Of a DNA stretch of 64,000 bases, positions 1-9,506 are shown one piece after another. The position numbers and the translations under genes are program-made. Source of the stretch: Chitinophaga sp. YR627 (lineage in GTDB: Bacteria; Bacteroidota; Bacteroidia; Chitinophagales; Chitinophagaceae). Position 1 is the first letter of the stretch. The number at the start of each line of letters is the position of its first letter. The DNA lies in the NCBI RefSeq assembly GCF_900114995.1, contig NZ_FOUX01000002.1, forward strand, positions 372,001 through 436,000, in the 5' to 3' direction. The notes beneath the pieces are model-generated. The model was not told where the DNA came from. It saw nothing but the letters and a program-made list of their open reading frames with translations, and did no database searches.

Positions 1-297
1 GAAACGGGCAGGCGCCAGTCCTTCGGAGGTATATACCAGCAAACGGAAGCCTCCACCGGGACAGATAACGACAGCTGCGCCGGTTGCTTTTTCCTTTGGC
101 GGAAGATAAATAGTGACTGAAGGATTGTGGATGTTCTTTACGTAGTAATCTTTGGCCTCTTCCGGCTCGTTTTTCCGGCTTTCATAACCGGGGGCACCAT
201 TGGGCCACAAATAGAAGGTTTTGGCCGTATCCTGGGCTAAAAGCGTGGAAATTGACATCAGGCAGAACAATGTCAGTAAAACAGACCTGCGTTGCAT
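1..297 (-). CDS. Secreted alpha/beta hydrolase, 5' part only
   Basis: The ATG is at 297 and the reading frame stays open to the window edge, so only the first 99 residues are visible. Residues 1-22 form a signal peptide ending in LLAQ. A segment near residues 83-89 reads VICPGGGF, the GGG oxyanion-hole motif of the esterase/lipase-like alpha/beta hydrolases that Bacteroidota often carry as secreted carbohydrate esterases or xylanase-annotated proteins. The catalytic Ser, Asp and His lie outside the window, so substrate cannot be judged. It is followed on the minus strand by no other gene in view and its upstream neighbour is the DUF4272 gene on the same strand. Confidence 0.8.
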   Translation of the reverse strand, partial: MQRRSVLLTLFCLMSISTLLAQDTAKTFYLWPNGAPGYESRKNEPEEAKDYYVKNIHNPSVTIYLPPKEKATGAAVVICPGGGFRLLVYTSEGLAPARF

Positions 298-392
298 AGT
301 GATTCTGGTTTACTTACAATATAGGCCATACAGGCCGTATTTTCCAATACAAGGGAAGATACGGCCTGTATAAAGCTGCAAATATGCGGATA

Positions 393-1055
393 TTATAAAG
401 TAGAGGTATCTGTGAGATCCCAGTCCCGCACATTCATGAAACGTCTCAGCCAGTTCAGTGCCAGATGACGTTCAAAAGAAGCAGGTACATGTACGTCTGC
501 CGTACTTCGGCGGCCGGCAAACAGGTTATCTCTGTAGTGCGTGGTGGTCAGTTCGTAAAAGATATTTTCGTCGTAGATCTCTTCCGGATTACGGAAATAC
601 AGGCGGTCCAGGAAATCTCCCAGTTTATCGCCCAGCGCAGGCAGACTATCAATCAGCTCACTGATCTGTTCTTCACTCAGTTCCTGACCGGGTACGGGTC
701 TGTCCCTTACCAGATTCAGTGACCAGGCCAGTATATAAGCAGCTTCTATTCTCCAGCACAGGGCTGTCAGCGTATCATCGCTTACAATACCACCGTTCAG
801 GTAGATCGCTTCCTTTTCGCTCACATAAGACCAGATATGCTCATTCCTGAGCCAGTTCACAATACCGAATTTCTTCGAATTGTCCTGTATAGTGTAGGCA
901 ATTGCAAGCAAAATCATTACTCTGCACCCTACTTCCCGCGGAGTCGCAAATAGTTGGTGATCAAAATTCAGGTATTCGGGATACGCGATCTGATAATTGT
1001 TGATTCCATGTTGCGCGAGTCTCTCCTCAATTCTTGTAATTCGTGCTGCTAACAT
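393..1055 (-). CDS. DUF4272 domain protein
   Basis: The 220-residue product matches the DUF4272 pattern as I know it: a helical N-terminal part, a central block reading WRIEAAYILAWSL (residues about 101-113) and a C-terminal ERHLALNWL block. There is no signal peptide or membrane segment, so it should be cytoplasmic. The molecular function of the family is not established; it is widespread in Bacteroidota as a solitary gene. The ATG at 1055 is the first in frame. Neighbours on both sides are on the same strand but with gaps of about 100-160 nt, so it is probably its own transcription unit. Confidence 0.75.
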   Translation of the reverse strand: MLAARITRIEERLAQHGINNYQIAYPEYLNFDHQLFATPREVGCRVMILLAIAYTIQDNSKKFGIVNWLRNEHIWSYVSEKEAIYLNGGIVSDDTLTALCWRIEAAYILAWSLNLVRDRPVPGQELSEEQISELIDSLPALGDKLGDFLDRLYFRNPEEIYDENIFYELTTTHYRDNLFAGRRSTADVHVPASFERHLALNWLRRFMNVRDWDLTDTSTL

Positions 1056-1165
1056 TTATCTAATTAGGCTTCTACTATATATTTATTCACAGGATATTAT
1101 GCTATAAACATACAATTCCTGCCAAGATATAACTTTTTACAGAAAGCAACCCTATTTCCTGTAAA

Positions 1166-1200
1166 AATTACGGCAGGTGAACTGTCACCTGCCGCTGTTT
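1166..1200 (-). terminator. Terminator hairpin after the small Lys-rich gene
   Basis: A perfect 10-bp stem (1171-1180 with 1185-1194, loop ACTG) lies 25 nt past the stop codon at 1220. On the minus strand it is followed by TAATTTTTAC; on the plus strand by a T-rich stretch too, so it could work in both directions. Confidence 0.75.
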
Positions 1201-1219
1201 TTATAGTAAGTTCTCCTTT

Positions 1220-1468
1220 TTATCGCATCGAATCCCTTCGCTGTTTTTCCATTTTCTTTGCTCCTTTGTCTATCTTTTTCTCCGTCTTGTCCATTTTCTT
1301 ATCTGCCTTTTCGATCTCCCTGTTGGCCTTCTTTTCCTCCTTCTGTACTTTACGATGCACCTTCGTGGAATCATGTTTATAAGGTTCCTGTGCGTAGGCG
1401 CCAGCAGTCACAAACACAACAGCCAGCACAACAGCTGATGTTTTCGTTAGAAATGACCGGATGTTCAT
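1220..1468 (-). CDS. Small secreted Lys-rich protein
   Basis: 82 residues from the ATG at 1468 (an in-frame TTG lies 9 nt further upstream). Residues 1-27 make a signal peptide ending AGAYAQ. The mature part is about 55 residues and almost wholly charged, with repeats of the kind EKADKKMDKTEKKIDKGAKK, which would form a single amphipathic or coiled-coil helix. I do not recognise a family. Similar small secreted, highly charged proteins are common in Bacteroidota, with no known role. It is followed by a clear terminator, which supports it being expressed as a gene. Confidence 0.65.
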   Translation of the reverse strand: MNIRSFLTKTSAVVLAVVFVTAGAYAQEPYKHDSTKVHRKVQKEEKKANREIEKADKKMDKTEKKIDKGAKKMEKQRRDSMR

Positions 1469-1701
1469 ACTGTACAAGAGCTTGTCAACCCCGCCACATA
1501 ACGATTTACATGATTACTTGGGACATTTTTTAACAACTCTTTTAACAGGCCATTCATAGCTTCTTTTGGTTCAGGACGCTATATTGCGGACCTGATAGAC
1601 ATGCGGAAGCATGTCTCTTCATAACGTGAGATATGACAGCTGGATAGTCCTGTCCAGCTCTTTCTTTCAATATCTCGCGGATCCCCTCTCCGCCATTACA
1701 T

Positions 1702-1736
1702 ACAATAAAAATACCGGGCAGACATCCACCCGGTAT
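1702..1736 (-). terminator. Terminator of the ABC permease gene
   Basis: An 8-bp perfect stem (ATACCGGG at 1711-1718 with CCCGGTAT at 1729-1736) starts 24 nt past the permease stop codon at 1760, and on the minus strand is followed by TTTTTATT. This is a textbook rho-independent terminator. Confidence 0.85.
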
Positions 1737-1759
1737 CAAACATTATATCTTCCGTATAG

Positions 1760-4123
1760 TTATTCTACTTTCAGACTCTTTACAGGATCCGCCAATGCTG
1801 CTTTGATCGCCTGATAACTCACGATCATGAGCGTCAGCAGGACGGTGGAAATGCCTGTTATCAGAAATACATCCGGTCCTATATGTATTCTGTAGGCAAA
1901 ACCTGCCAGCCAGTTATTCATCGCCCACCATGCCAGGGGAAATGCGATCAGTACGGCCAGTAGTACCAGCTTCAGGAAGTCGCCGGATAATAGCACGACC
2001 ACATTCCTTTCAGACGCACCCAGTACTTTACGTATACCGATCTCCTTATGTCTGCGCTGTGCCGTAAAGGCTGCAAGTCCGAATAATCCCAGACAGGAAA
2101 TAACAATCGTCAGTCCGGCGGCATAACCCGATAGTTTCGCTAAGCGGCTCTCCGTAACATACTGCGCCTGGTATTCGCTATCGACAAACGCATAGTCAAA
2201 AGGGAAACCGGGATCATACTGCTGGTATAAGTTCTTCAATGCAGCTAAAGTTTCTTTGTTCTGTCCTGCTTTGATCCTGACCATTATCCTGTATGTCAGC
2301 AAAGGCTCCAGCCGGAAGGCAAAAGGTCTTACATTTTCATGAAAGGACTGGAAATTGAAATCTTTCACGACACCCGCAATCTTTCTGTTCTGTCCCCACA
2401 TCTTAACTACCTTACCCACAGGATTTGTCAGGCCCATACTTTTGATAGCAGCCTCGTTGAAGATGATCTCCGCACTATCCGAACTGAGGCTGCTGTTGAA
2501 GCTCCTACCTTCTTTCATTTCCATCCCCAATGTTTCGATCATCCCGTAGCCAACGCCGATATTAGCAAAATCAGTCTTATCACCCTGTTGCTTACCTTCC
2601 CACAGGATATCAGAAGTGCTGCCGAAATCAGCTACTATTGAAGTATGGTCCATACTTGATATAGCTGCTACACCTGGTATATTCCTGGCTGCATTCACAA
2701 AGAGCGGCGTTCTTTTAACCAGGTCAGTACCCAGCTGAAAACTCACTACGTTATCCACTTTATATCCCGGATCTTTCGTCTGTATGTACTGGATCTGCTT
2801 ATAAACAACCAGCACGGCCACTATGAAAACGGCTGAAATCACAAACTGGAAAATCACCAGCCCTTTTCTTACCCATATTTCGCCAATAGAGCTCTTTAAT
2901 TTGCCTTTCAGGATCGCAACAGGATTGAACCCCGAAAGATAAAAGGCGGGGTAAATTCCGGCCAGTAAGCCGGTAAAAACAGTAATGCTCAATATTGCAA
3001 CGATCAGGAAAGGATCCGCATATAAGCCGATCTGCTTACCGGTGATCGCATTGAATGCCGGTAAGAGGAATGGTAGTAAGATCAGTGTCAATCCCAGGGA
3101 CATGAATGTGATCAGCACAGATTCCCCCAGATACTGAAACACCAGTAAGCGCCGGCCTGCGCCCACCACTTTTCTGATACCCACCTCCTTCATTCTTTTC
3201 GAAGCCTTCGCTGTAGAAAGGTTCATAAAGTTGATACTGGCGATGATCAGAATGAACAGGGCAATAATAGAAAACATCCGCACATATTCGATCCTGCCAC
3301 CACTCAGCACACCGTTCTCATACCGGTTGTACAGATACGCCGCAGAATAACGCCGGGTAAACAGCGGTAGATTAACATCCTTATTTTTTGTCTTTACAAA
3401 ACCCGCTATTTTACGGTTGAACTGACTGATATCCGTCCCTGGTTTCAGCACTACATAAGTAGAAGGATCGAGATTGCCCCATTCTCTCAGATAGGAATAA
3501 TTATCCAGGTATCGCTCATAAGGCAGTACATAATCAAACTTCGCAGAAGAAGCCGCAGGCAGGTCTTCAAACATACCGGAAACCTGCAGGGTTACACCCG
3601 GCTCCCATTCAATAGCACGTCCCACGATATTCTCTGTTGTATGGAACAGTTTCAGCGCCAAAGATTTTGAGATCACAATAGATTGCTTATCTGCCAGTAC
3701 CTGCTCTTTATTCCCCTGCAATAAAGGATAGGAAAACATGCTGAAATAATCCTTCTCTGCGTAATATCCGATCGCTTTAATCTTCTGCTCTTTTGTGGAC
3801 AGTACCGTCTCACCTGACCAGAAAGGATAGATGACATTGGCGGCATACTCCACCTCCGGCATATCCTCTTTCAAAGTCCTCGCCAGTATACCTGGCGTAG
3901 CCGCCATCGTCTGTATACCGGCAGACGTTTCCACATTGGTCATTACCTGGTATAACTGTGCATCTTTCTCATGGAATTTATCCATATGCACTTCGTCGTT
4001 GATCCACAGATAGATCAGAATGGCGCAAATCAATCCGGTGGATAATCCTATCAGATTAAGCACGGTAAACTGGCGGTCCTTCATCAGGTTTCGCCAGGCA
4101 ATTTTGATGTAATTTTTAAACAT
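1760..4123 (-). CDS. FtsX/MacB-type ABC transporter permease
   Basis: 787 residues with the duplicated architecture of Bacteroidota antimicrobial-peptide-type permeases: first membrane segment at about 20-42, a MacB periplasmic core (about 45-245), an FtsX block of three membrane segments (about 283-395) containing MKEVGIRKVVGAG, a further segment near 425, a second periplasmic core and a second FtsX block (about 665-780) containing HKEIGIRKVLGAS. It lacks an ATPase domain and no ATP-binding partner gene is adjacent, which is usual for this family in Bacteroidota, where one LolD/MacB-like ATPase may serve several permeases. Function is probably lipoprotein export, peptide efflux or envelope-stress response; the sequence does not settle which. 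It is a single-gene transcription unit with its own terminator. Confidence 0.9.
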   Translation of the reverse strand: MFKNYIKIAWRNLMKDRQFTVLNLIGLSTGLICAILIYLWINDEVHMDKFHEKDAQLYQVMTNVETSAGIQTMAATPGILARTLKEDMPEVEYAANVIYPFWSGETVLSTKEQKIKAIGYYAEKDYFSMFSYPLLQGNKEQVLADKQSIVISKSLALKLFHTTENIVGRAIEWEPGVTLQVSGMFEDLPAASSAKFDYVLPYERYLDNYSYLREWGNLDPSTYVVLKPGTDISQFNRKIAGFVKTKNKDVNLPLFTRRYSAAYLYNRYENGVLSGGRIEYVRMFSIIALFILIIASINFMNLSTAKASKRMKEVGIRKVVGAGRRLLVFQYLGESVLITFMSLGLTLILLPFLLPAFNAITGKQIGLYADPFLIVAILSITVFTGLLAGIYPAFYLSGFNPVAILKGKLKSSIGEIWVRKGLVIFQFVISAVFIVAVLVVYKQIQYIQTKDPGYKVDNVVSFQLGTDLVKRTPLFVNAARNIPGVAAISSMDHTSIVADFGSTSDILWEGKQQGDKTDFANIGVGYGMIETLGMEMKEGRSFNSSLSSDSAEIIFNEAAIKSMGLTNPVGKVVKMWGQNRKIAGVVKDFNFQSFHENVRPFAFRLEPLLTYRIMVRIKAGQNKETLAALKNLYQQYDPGFPFDYAFVDSEYQAQYVTESRLAKLSGYAAGLTIVISCLGLFGLAAFTAQRRHKEIGIRKVLGASERNVVVLLSGDFLKLVLLAVLIAFPLAWWAMNNWLAGFAYRIHIGPDVFLITGISTVLLTLMIVSYQAIKAALADPVKSLKVE

Positions 4124-4295
4124 CGCGGGATTTTTATCAGCTATCGCATCTCACGGAAAAGGTCCCCACGCCAGCTGATGCACCAAGCTGATGCCAATTT
4201 ACCGGAAACTAAAAAGAAACATATTATACATATACAAATAAATCATGTGTTCATTTCCGAACCGTTCTCCGTTCAATAGCTGACATAGATAAGCA

Positions 4296-4335
4296 CCAAA
4301 ATTAAAAGGCCGTCCGTCATCTGACGAACAGCCTT
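4296..4335 (-). terminator. Terminator of the SusC-SusD-cyanophycinase operon
   Basis: An imperfect hairpin (AAGGC at 4306-4310 with GCCTT at 4331-4335, inner CGTCA/TGACG arms) lies 27 nt after the stop of the peptidase gene and on the minus strand runs into TTAATTTT. Confidence 0.65.
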
Positions 4336-4361
4336 ACTATATGCGATTGTCTGACTAAACA

Positions 4362-5279
4362 TTAATTATTACTCAGCCGCGGCGTATTAACGCTTGGCTG
4401 ACGCACAGGACTGGTCGTGATCACTCTGCGTTGCTGCAGATCAAAACGTTGTCCCCTGCCCAGGAAATAGAAAGGACCATCGGTGTTGTATTCTCCAGTC
4501 GGACTCTTCTCCTTCCCATTAATATGCGCAATATCATAGATCGCTACATAAGAGTTGCCGAACACTTCGAATGTATCCTTCTGCACAACTATCGCCGTGC
4601 TTTCATCTATACCGATGCCCAGCAGTTCAGGATGTGCCTTGATCACACCCGTAAGATCAAACTGTCTGTTACGGCGTAAGATGTGCTGATCGATCGCCAC
4701 CTTGTGAATGAGATCCAGTCCCTGCACATGATCCCCTTCCAGTATACCATTGCCTTTTGTATCTCCGCGAAGCAGGAAAGAACCCTGTATCGTCGCACCA
4801 GCAGAAGTACCACCGATCACACCTCCGCGCGTCAGCACCGCTTTGATCTCCTTTTCAGCCAATGTATGCAGATAAGCATCTGCTATCTTCCACTGTCTGC
4901 CTCCGGGAAACCATATTGCGGTCGCCTTTTTCAGGGGCGCCACAAAACTTTCCGTATTAGCCACCTTTGGATCACGGGTATGCAATACGGTCACATTTGC
5001 AACTCCCAGATCCTGTAATAGTTCCTTTTCAAAGGATTTACCTGTGGCCAGTGCAGAGTCTTCTCCTGCAGTTGGAATTACCACGATATTCGCATTAGGA
5101 CCACCTGCCAGTTCTACAAATCGTGCCCATATCTCAGGTCCTACTTTACCACCCCCTACAATCACCAGTGCACCTTTCTGCGGACCAACCACCGCATCTT
5201 TTGTCTGTTGCGCCATACTTGTACCTGCTATCAACAGCAGCGAAAATACAGCAACCAATAAGCGTTTCATAGCAATCAT
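4362..5279 (-). CDS. Cyanophycinase-like peptidase, family S51, secreted
   Basis: 305 residues with a signal peptide (1-24, ending SMAQQ). The core follows peptidase S51: GALVIVGGG at 36-44, a substrate loop around VIPTAGEDS, GGTSAGA at 156-162 with the nucleophile Ser159, and DQHILRRNRQFDL from 197, which corresponds to the conserved D-x-H-x3-R-x-R block of cyanophycinases. Known members cleave multi-L-arginyl-poly-aspartate to beta-Asp-Arg dipeptides; others are alpha-aspartyl dipeptidases. The export signal and membership in an operon with SusC and SusD suggest an exported enzyme acting on an imported or surface-bound polypeptide. A second possible start is Met4 at 5270, which still leaves a signal peptide. 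It starts 23 nt after the SusD stop codon. Confidence 0.87.
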   Translation of the reverse strand: MIAMKRLLVAVFSLLLIAGTSMAQQTKDAVVGPQKGALVIVGGGKVGPEIWARFVELAGGPNANIVVIPTAGEDSALATGKSFEKELLQDLGVANVTVLHTRDPKVANTESFVAPLKKATAIWFPGGRQWKIADAYLHTLAEKEIKAVLTRGGVIGGTSAGATIQGSFLLRGDTKGNGILEGDHVQGLDLIHKVAIDQHILRRNRQFDLTGVIKAHPELLGIGIDESTAIVVQKDTFEVFGNSYVAIYDIAHINGKEKSPTGEYNTDGPFYFLGRGQRFDLQQRRVITTSPVRQPSVNTPRLSNN

Positions 5280-5302
5280 TTTAATGAATATATAAGCATG
5301 TA

Positions 5303-6649
5303 TTAATATCCTGGATTAGGTTCCAGGGATTTATCCGCCAGTAGTTCGTCGGCAGGAACAGGGAACACCTGCCTGTTCTTATCTGTTACCCCCAACACCG
5401 TCGCTACCCTGCCCGTACGTACCAGGTCAAACCAGCGATCTCCTTCAAATGCAAACTCCAGTCTTCTCTCCTGTTCCACAGCCAGTATTATTTCCGCCTG
5501 TGTTGCTTCCGTAAATGTAGTAAGACCTGCTCTGTCCCTGATCGCATTCAGGTCCTCCAGTGCTGTTGTGAGTTCTCCCGACTTCGCCCTTGCTTCTGCA
5601 CGGATCAGATATAACTCCGCTATGCGGATCAGATAGGCCGGATCGGTGCCTGTTGGTGTACGGTAATACAATTTACCATACCAGAGATTACCCGGAGGAG
5701 CCGTCTGTCCGATCAGGGCATTTCTGTTGCCACCTGTTGCCGGGTCATTTAACAGACCAACCAGCTGCGCATTCGGCGCCCATTCTCTTCTGCCACCTAA
5801 AGCAGGTGGTAACCACCAGTTGTAATGACCATTCTTGAAAGATACACTATAGGCGATTTCCAATACGGATTCTGTAGTTGCTACTGCATTATTTGCAAAG
5901 AATGCACTGTAAGGTTTGGCCAATTTATAGTTCGCTGCATCGTCTATAACTTTTGTCGCATACACAGCTGCTGAATCCCACTTTTCCTGGTACAGGAAGT
6001 AACGCGCTTTCAAAGCCCAGGCCGTTTTACGCGTTGCACGATTACGATTGGTTGTAAGTGGTAAGAGTTGTGCTGCTTTATTCAGATCGCTCAATACCTG
6101 CGCATAAGTATCCGTCAGACTACTTCTCTTTATACCGCTATGATCACCGGGTAAACGGGTAGGTGTCAATATGAGTTGTACACCTCCCCAGCCGCGCGCC
6201 AGATCAAAATAACTCAATGCCCGGACAAAATAAGCCTCTCCTGTCAGCTGGTCTTTCTTTGCCTGTGTGAATAAAGGATCAGATAAAGGAGGGATGGCGT
6301 CAATGATATAATTCGCCGAAAGAATTGTGCGATAGATAGCGGCCCAGGAGGTAGCCACATTGCCATTATCAGCACTCAGCTGACGATTGGCGATCTGTTG
6401 CGGGGCAGACTGTGACCCTGTCCATTGTATATCGCCTCCGGAGAGATAGGAAAGTGCCTGAAAATTCGATCCGTAGTACCCATCACTGCCTAACAGATTG
6501 TACAGTCCATTAACCGCAGTTTCTGCACTGCCTGCATTCGTGATAGCCTGCGAATCATCTACCTGCTGCTCTGGTTGTACGTCAAGGAATTTACTGCACG
6601 AAATAGTGCTCAGTAATACAGCGGTCAGTATCGTATATGTTGATCTCAT
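5303..6649 (-). CDS. SusD/RagB-family outer-membrane lipoprotein
   Basis: 448 residues. A lipoprotein signal peptide ends in LLSTISC with the acylated Cys at about 18. The rest is a SusD fold: N-terminal SusD-like region, TPR-like helices, and a RagB C-terminal region with the usual AYLIRIAELYLIRAEA and EFAFEGDRWFDLVRTG blocks. It acts on the cell surface as the substrate-capturing lid of the SusC pore. Length is slightly below the family average of about 500. It starts 12 nt after susC and is followed 23 nt on by the cyanophycinase-like gene, so all three are surely cotranscribed. Confidence 0.95.
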   Translation of the reverse strand: MRSTYTILTAVLLSTISCSKFLDVQPEQQVDDSQAITNAGSAETAVNGLYNLLGSDGYYGSNFQALSYLSGGDIQWTGSQSAPQQIANRQLSADNGNVATSWAAIYRTILSANYIIDAIPPLSDPLFTQAKKDQLTGEAYFVRALSYFDLARGWGGVQLILTPTRLPGDHSGIKRSSLTDTYAQVLSDLNKAAQLLPLTTNRNRATRKTAWALKARYFLYQEKWDSAAVYATKVIDDAANYKLAKPYSAFFANNAVATTESVLEIAYSVSFKNGHYNWWLPPALGGRREWAPNAQLVGLLNDPATGGNRNALIGQTAPPGNLWYGKLYYRTPTGTDPAYLIRIAELYLIRAEARAKSGELTTALEDLNAIRDRAGLTTFTEATQAEIILAVEQERRLEFAFEGDRWFDLVRTGRVATVLGVTDKNRQVFPVPADELLADKSLEPNPGY

Positions 6650-6661
6650 GTTGTAAGCAGA

Positions 6662-9478
6662 TTAAAGCGTCAGATTTAAACCAAATTGTACTGTTCGTGG
6701 CTGTGGAGGTGTACCCAGGTCATATCCCTGTACATTAGGATCAGAAGTCACGTTTACCTCCGGATCAGGCCCTATATATTTCTTCAGCAGCCATAGATTG
6801 GTGCTGCTGAAATAAATACGGATATTGCTCGCATGGATACGGTTAGCCACTCTTGCCGGCACGGCATATCCCAGGGTCAGCGCACTCAATCGCAGGAAAG
6901 AACCATCTTCCAGGAAACGGCTGATTGGGTTCAGTGCATAGTTGTTACCAATGGTAGTGATCCTTGGCACATCTGTTACATCTCCTGGCTTCTGCCATCT
7001 GTTCAGCTGATTTTTATTGATGGCCCTGCGGTCATCTCTGGTGCCACCTGATTCATGAAAGAAGCGGTTACTGTTATATACTTTGTTGCCATACTGAAAA
7101 TTGAAAAATATGGACGCATCAAAACCTTTATAGCTAAATGTGTTATTCAAGCCACCAAAAAACTTCGGCGTAGCCTGACCCAGCATTTGTCTGTCCGCCG
7201 CTGTGATCTTACCATCTTTTGTTACATCATCATACACCGCATCACCGGTCTTCTCATCCACATACAACTGTTTATACACAAAGAAAGAATGCATCGGGTA
7301 CCCCTGCGCCATTCTCTCCACGGAATAAGACGCATCGATCGGAATATTCAGTTTTTCAATACGGTTGATGTTACGGGCGATGTTGAAACCCGTCTGCCAG
7401 CTGAATTGCTTCGTGCGGATATTCACCGTATTGATCCCTAACTCAAGCCCTTTATTACTGATCTCTCCGGAGTTACTCGCAATTGTTCTGAAGCCGCTGC
7501 TCACCGGCAAAGGCAGATTTAACAGCAGATCAGAAGTGTATTTATCATACCAGTTAAACTCTACACTGATGCGATCATCCAGCAAACCAAGGTCTAATCC
7601 GAAGTTCCATTGACGTGTCGTTTCCCAGCCTAACTGCGGATTGGCTAATTGCTGTGGGATGGTACCCGGATTGTCCAGGTAGTTGGCACCACCGCCCCAC
7701 AAACCCCTTGAAGCGAAGTTGCCGATGCCATTCTGGTTACCAGTCAGACCATAATTCGCTCTCAGTTTCAGATCGCTGATAACGTCTATGCCCTGCAGGA
7801 ACTGTTCTTCTTTTGCTCTCCAGGCGACACCCAGTGAAGGGAAGTATCCCCACTGATTATCCTTACCGAATTTGGAAGATGCATCTGCCCTGAAATTGAC
7901 TTCCGCGAGGTATTTTCCTTCATAGTTATATTCCACGCGGGAAAAGAAAGACACCTGTCTGTTTTCCGCACGATTGGAGGAAGCTGTAGTTGTTGCAGCA
8001 GAAGCGATTTGTTTGAATGCATCGCTGGGGAAGTTGGTACCCTGTGCCCAGGTTTGCTGCGCAATATTTCCCTGTATGGAATTACCGACCAATACACCTA
8101 TTGCATGCCGCTGACTGTTATTACGATAAGACAATGTCTGTTCGTTCACCCACACCGTATTTTTACTCACACTGGAAGTGGCCAGTCCTTTGCTGGCACT
8201 GCCTCTGTTGGTATAACTATTCCAATATTCAAACTCATCATAGTCGTTGTAATCCAGGCTCCAGCTGGTACGGAATTTCAGTTGCTTCAGGATGTCTGCT
8301 TCCGCGTAAAGATTACCGATATAGCGGATGCTGGTCGAGTTCATGTCTGTATACTTAATCAGTACATCCAGGTTGTCAAAACCGGCCCATTTTGCATAAC
8401 TGCCATCATCATTGAATTTCGGCAGATAGGTAGGCGTATGTAATGCCGCCTGTAGTATTCCACCCTGCGGACCATCTCCTACCCTCGCATTGGTGCGGCG
8501 TGAACGTGATAAGGAGTTACTGCTACCTACGCGTATCCTGTCTGTGATCTGCTGATCAAGGTTGACTTTCAGACTGGCGCGCTGATAGTCGTTTGTCTTG
8601 ATACTGGCCAGTTGTTTATTATATCCACCGCTGAGATAATACCTTGTTTTTTCATTACCACCTGATAAAGACAGGTCATAGTTCTGGATACCACCTGTGC
8701 GGAATATATCATGTAAACGATCGTAGGTAGGTTGTTCTTCCGGTAGTCCGCGGCCACCTGCTGACTTAGGCCGGAAAGGCCTTGTATCAAAAGGTTTCCC
8801 GTCATTTACCCACGCTTCATTGATGATCGTCGCGTGTTCCGGACCAGATACCAGTTCCCACAGTTCAGGCGCCCAGGCGAGTCCCAGATAGGTGTTGAAT
8901 CCTACTTTAGGCCGGCTGTTGTATGCCCCTCTTTTTGTCGTGATCAGTACTACACCATTGGCGGCTCTCGCACCATATATGGCAGTTGCAGTGGCATCTT
9001 TCAGAATAGAGATAGATTCAATATCGGCAGGATTGATATCTGCCAGTGGATTATTGCCCTGTCCCTGCGTAGTGACTTTCTGTAAAGACTGATTGTTGAT
9101 GAATACACCATCTACTACATACAGCGGATCGTTGCCAGCATTGATGGAGGTCGTACCACGTATACGAAAGAAGATACCATCACCGGGAACACCTGTATTG
9201 GCGCTTACCTGGACACCAGGTGCACGTCCCTGTAGTTGCTGGTCAAAACTGGCGACAGGCCTGTCTTTGATCGTTGCTGCCTTTATACTCGTAACAGCGC
9301 CGATCACTGCTTTTCTGCTTTGTGCGCCATATCCTACGACAATGACATCGCCCAGTGTGCGATTCATAGAAGAAGCAATAGTGGTGTCCACAGACGGAGG
9401 AGCGGAAGATTGTGCATTACTCAGTAATGGCCCCACCAGCATGCACAGGACAATAGGAGCATGTAAATGTTTTTTCAC
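6662..9478 (-). CDS. SusC/RagA-family TonB-dependent outer-membrane receptor
   Basis: 938 residues with a signal peptide (1-22). The plug begins almost at once (VIVVGYGAQSRKAVIGAVTSI at about 45-65) and contains LQGRAPGVQV and DPLYVVDGV, the hallmarks of the SusC class. The long C-terminal region is the beta barrel, ending in alternating hydrophobic residues with a terminal Leu. Unlike most SusC proteins it has no N-terminal carboxypeptidase-regulatory-like domain; only about 20 residues lie between signal peptide and plug. It imports large nutrients across the outer membrane using TonB energy. No glycoside hydrolase is in the operon; the partner enzyme is a cyanophycinase-like peptidase, which points to a polypeptide rather than a glycan substrate. 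Confidence 0.95.
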   Translation of the reverse strand: MKKHLHAPIVLCMLVGPLLSNAQSSAPPSVDTTIASSMNRTLGDVIVVGYGAQSRKAVIGAVTSIKAATIKDRPVASFDQQLQGRAPGVQVSANTGVPGDGIFFRIRGTTSINAGNDPLYVVDGVFINNQSLQKVTTQGQGNNPLADINPADIESISILKDATATAIYGARAANGVVLITTKRGAYNSRPKVGFNTYLGLAWAPELWELVSGPEHATIINEAWVNDGKPFDTRPFRPKSAGGRGLPEEQPTYDRLHDIFRTGGIQNYDLSLSGGNEKTRYYLSGGYNKQLASIKTNDYQRASLKVNLDQQITDRIRVGSSNSLSRSRRTNARVGDGPQGGILQAALHTPTYLPKFNDDGSYAKWAGFDNLDVLIKYTDMNSTSIRYIGNLYAEADILKQLKFRTSWSLDYNDYDEFEYWNSYTNRGSASKGLATSSVSKNTVWVNEQTLSYRNNSQRHAIGVLVGNSIQGNIAQQTWAQGTNFPSDAFKQIASAATTTASSNRAENRQVSFFSRVEYNYEGKYLAEVNFRADASSKFGKDNQWGYFPSLGVAWRAKEEQFLQGIDVISDLKLRANYGLTGNQNGIGNFASRGLWGGGANYLDNPGTIPQQLANPQLGWETTRQWNFGLDLGLLDDRISVEFNWYDKYTSDLLLNLPLPVSSGFRTIASNSGEISNKGLELGINTVNIRTKQFSWQTGFNIARNINRIEKLNIPIDASYSVERMAQGYPMHSFFVYKQLYVDEKTGDAVYDDVTKDGKITAADRQMLGQATPKFFGGLNNTFSYKGFDASIFFNFQYGNKVYNSNRFFHESGGTRDDRRAINKNQLNRWQKPGDVTDVPRITTIGNNYALNPISRFLEDGSFLRLSALTLGYAVPARVANRIHASNIRIYFSSTNLWLLKKYIGPDPEVNVTSDPNVQGYDLGTPPQPRTVQFGLNLTL

Positions 9479-9506
9479 ATCGAACAGTTTGGATAATAGT
9501 ATGCCG

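Noticed and set aside
4362..9478. Reading the SusC-SusD pair as a glycan PUL
   Set aside because: No glycoside hydrolase, polysaccharide lyase, or hybrid regulator is nearby; the linked enzyme is a peptidase.
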